From: Ignavibacteriota bacterium
GTDB lineage: Bacteria; Bacteroidota; Ignavibacteria; Ignavibacteriales; Melioribacteraceae
Reading direction: 5' to 3'
Length of the DNA stretch: 64,000 bases
NCBI GenBank assembly: GCA_016713565.1
Contig: JADJOX010000001.1
Location: 62,001-126,000 of the forward strand
Of the stretch, positions 62,699 through 64,000 are shown in pieces (position 1 is the stretch's first letter; every line of letters begins with the position of its first letter). Below the pieces are notes generated by a model. It had not been told where the DNA came from. It ran no database searches and saw nothing but the letters and a program-made list of their open reading frames with translations. The translations under genes and the position numbers were made by a program.

Positions 62699-64000
62699 AT
62701 TTATCTTTCCAATTTATGGTGTCAATAAATTCGGGTTGATTTTTCTTATCAAGAATAAAATTACCCATTACCAGATAATCCATTTCGGTACGCATAAAAC
62801 ATTTATAAGCATCAAGCGGTGATTCTACAATTGGTTCTCCTCTTACATTAAATGACGTATTTATTATAACCGGGCATCCGGTTTTATCAAAGAACTTTTT
62901 TATCAGTTGATGATATCTGGGATTGTCTTCTTTATTTACGGATTGTATTCTTGCCGAATAATCTATATGAGTAACCGCAGGAACTTCCGATCTTACAATA
63001 TTTAATTTATCAATACCGAATAATTTCTGTTCGGCTTCAGTCATCAAATTTTGCTTTTCTTTTTTAACGTCTGCAACTAAAAGCATATAAGGACTTTCTC
63101 TATCGATTTCAAACCAATTACTTATTTCTTCAGCAAGAACCGATGGGGCAAATGGTCTAAAACTTTCTCTGTATTTAATTTTCAAATTCATGATTTTCTG
63201 CATTTTAGAAGAACGCGCGTCGCCAATTATTGATCTGTTTCCTAGTGCGCGCGGTCCAAATTCCATTTTCCCTTGAAACCATCCAACGACTTTTTCATCA
63301 ATTAAATACTGACTTGTATAATCAAATAAAATATCATCCGTTACTTTTTCATGAGGAATTTTTTGTTTATTCAAGAATAATTGAATTTCATCATTTGAAT
63401 ATTCAGTGCCGAAATATGAACCGCCTTGAATTGATCGGGTAGATTTTATCTTAGGATTTTTTAGATAATCATGATAAACCATTAATGCAGAGCCTAAAGC
63501 CCCGCCGGCATCTCCGGCCGCTGGTTGTATCCAGATATCTTCAAAAATATTTTCTCGAAGTAAAATTCCATTTGCTACGCAATTCAGGGCAACTCCGCCA
63601 GCTAAGCATAAATATTTTTCATTTGTAATTTTCTTTACGTGTCTTGCCATCCTTAGCATAATTTCTTCAGTTACAACTTGAACTGATTTTGCCAAATCCA
63701 TTTCACGCTGGGTAAGTGTTGATTCTGCTTTTCGTTCAGGACCATCAAACAATTCGGCAAATTTTTTATTTGTCATTCTAAGTCCTGTTGGATAATCAAA
63801 ATAATCCATATTCATTGTGAAAGAACCGTCTTCCTTCAAATCAATTAAATGATCATAAATTTTCTGGACATATTTAGGTTCACCGTAAGGTGCTAATCCC
63901 ATTACTTTATACTCGCCGGAATTGACTTTAAAACCTGTGAAATATGTGAATGCCGAATACAATAGTCCAATTGAATGGGGGAAATGCTGTTCCGCTAAAA
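62685..64000 (-). CDS. NodU/CmcH-family carbamoyltransferase, 5' end cut by the window
   Basis: Transfers a carbamoyl group to a hydroxyl of a sugar or natural product. The frame is open through 64000; at least 438 residues are seen. The visible C-terminal half of the Kae1-like domain begins LAEQHFPHSIGLLYSAFTYF, then GFKVNSGEYKVMGLAPYGEP and LCLAGGVALNCVANGILLRE, and the C-terminal domain has WFQGKMEFGPRALGNRSIIG and CPVIINTSFNVRGEPIVESP. The N-terminal part (including the first His motif) lies outside. In this context the product probably decorates the surface polysaccharide. It overlaps the SxtJ-like gene by 14 bases. Confidence 0.93.
   Translation of the reverse strand, partial: LAEQHFPHSIGLLYSAFTYFTGFKVNSGEYKVMGLAPYGEPKYVQKIYDHLIDLKEDGSFTMNMDYFDYPTGLRMTNKKFAELFDGPERKAESTLTQREMDLAKSVQVVTEEIMLRMARHVKKITNEKYLCLAGGVALNCVANGILLRENIFEDIWIQPAAGDAGGALGSALMVYHDYLKNPKIKSTRSIQGGSYFGTEYSNDEIQLFLNKQKIPHEKVTDDILFDYTSQYLIDEKVVGWFQGKMEFGPRALGNRSIIGDARSSKMQKIMNLKIKYRESFRPFAPSVLAEEISNWFEIDRESPYMLLVADVKKEKQNLMTEAEQKLFGIDKLNIVRSEVPAVTHIDYSARIQSVNKEDNPRYHQLIKKFFDKTGCPVIINTSFNVRGEPIVESPLDAYKCFMRTEMDYLVMGNFILDKKNQPEFIDTINWKDKYELD

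Noticed and set aside
1..64000. CRISPR array, prophage, insertion sequence or integrative element
   Set aside because: No regularly spaced repeats, transposase, integrase, capsid or terminal repeats were seen.

Overview
The window is one AT-rich bacterial chromosome segment with housekeeping and accessory genes mixed together. There is no phage, plasmid, insertion sequence or CRISPR array. A free-living, Gram-negative bacterium of the Bacteroidota/Chlorobiota/Ignavibacteriota group fits best, and I lean towards Ignavibacteria. The reasons are the A-rich gene starts with few Shine-Dalgarno sites, many SPI- or SPII-type exported proteins, a TolC/HlyD envelope system, sigma-54, HslVU, a Bacteroidetes/eukaryote-like CarB signature (GSGAYRIGSSVEFDW) and a surface-polysaccharide locus. 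The assignment is inference; no rRNA gene is present.

Layout. 1-10.6 kb: the 3' part of carB, a small membrane protein with an SDR oxidoreductase, a DUF3109 protein with rpoN, then a tight run of a membrane methyltransferase, a SurA/PpiC-like chaperone and the hslVU protease, closed by a hairpin terminator. 10.7-18.2 kb: radA with an MlaF-like ABC ATPase, a Cache-domain chemoreceptor, and a secreted acidic triple-repeat protein divergent from a histidine kinase/OmpR-type regulator pair. The shared promoter region of the latter carries phased TNTTAA repeats. 18.2-26.9 kb: a MATE-like transporter and a complete YbhGFSR-type efflux operon led by a TetR regulator, with two 26-bp palindromes around a good promoter. 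26.9-34.5 kb: two acetyltransferases, a divergent peptide deformylase, a DUF1080 lipoprotein, an MFS exporter, an NSS sodium symporter with a 35-residue partner overlapping its stop, a DUF389 membrane protein and a DinB-like protein.

34.5-41.4 kb is peculiar. Six genes (2H phosphoesterase, MFS transporter, alpha/beta hydrolase, GIY-YIG-like protein, beta-carbonic anhydrase, DUF1697 protein) are broken by about ten single-base indels, most in A/T runs, while their neighbours (F420-like oxidoreductase with HxlR, DUF4440 lipoprotein, rsmE) are intact. I recognised no such breaks elsewhere. Either the consensus is locally poor or the block is newly decaying.

41.4-57.7 kb: ClC channel, DUF819 permease, an M23 peptidase followed by a freestanding archaeal-type threonyl-tRNA editing domain, an exported GH15-like glycosidase, an M24 peptidase, a glutamine amidotransferase, a YgjV-like membrane protein with a C-terminal extension, a TauE/SafE permease with a methyltransferase, TsaC/Sua5, an inositol-phosphatase-like enzyme, a macrodomain protein with a serine hydrolase, and an EamA permease. 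57.7-64 kb: enolase with a strong terminator, tRNA-Arg(CCT), a gene-poor gap, and the end of a leftward polysaccharide locus (carbamoyltransferase, SxtJ-like protein, polyprenyl-phosphate sugar transferase, SLBB protein).

I found no clearly new multi-gene defence or metabolic system. The best leads are the two-component/triple-repeat envelope module, the double-palindrome TetR operator, the freestanding Thr-editing domain, the NSS small partner and the frameshift cluster.
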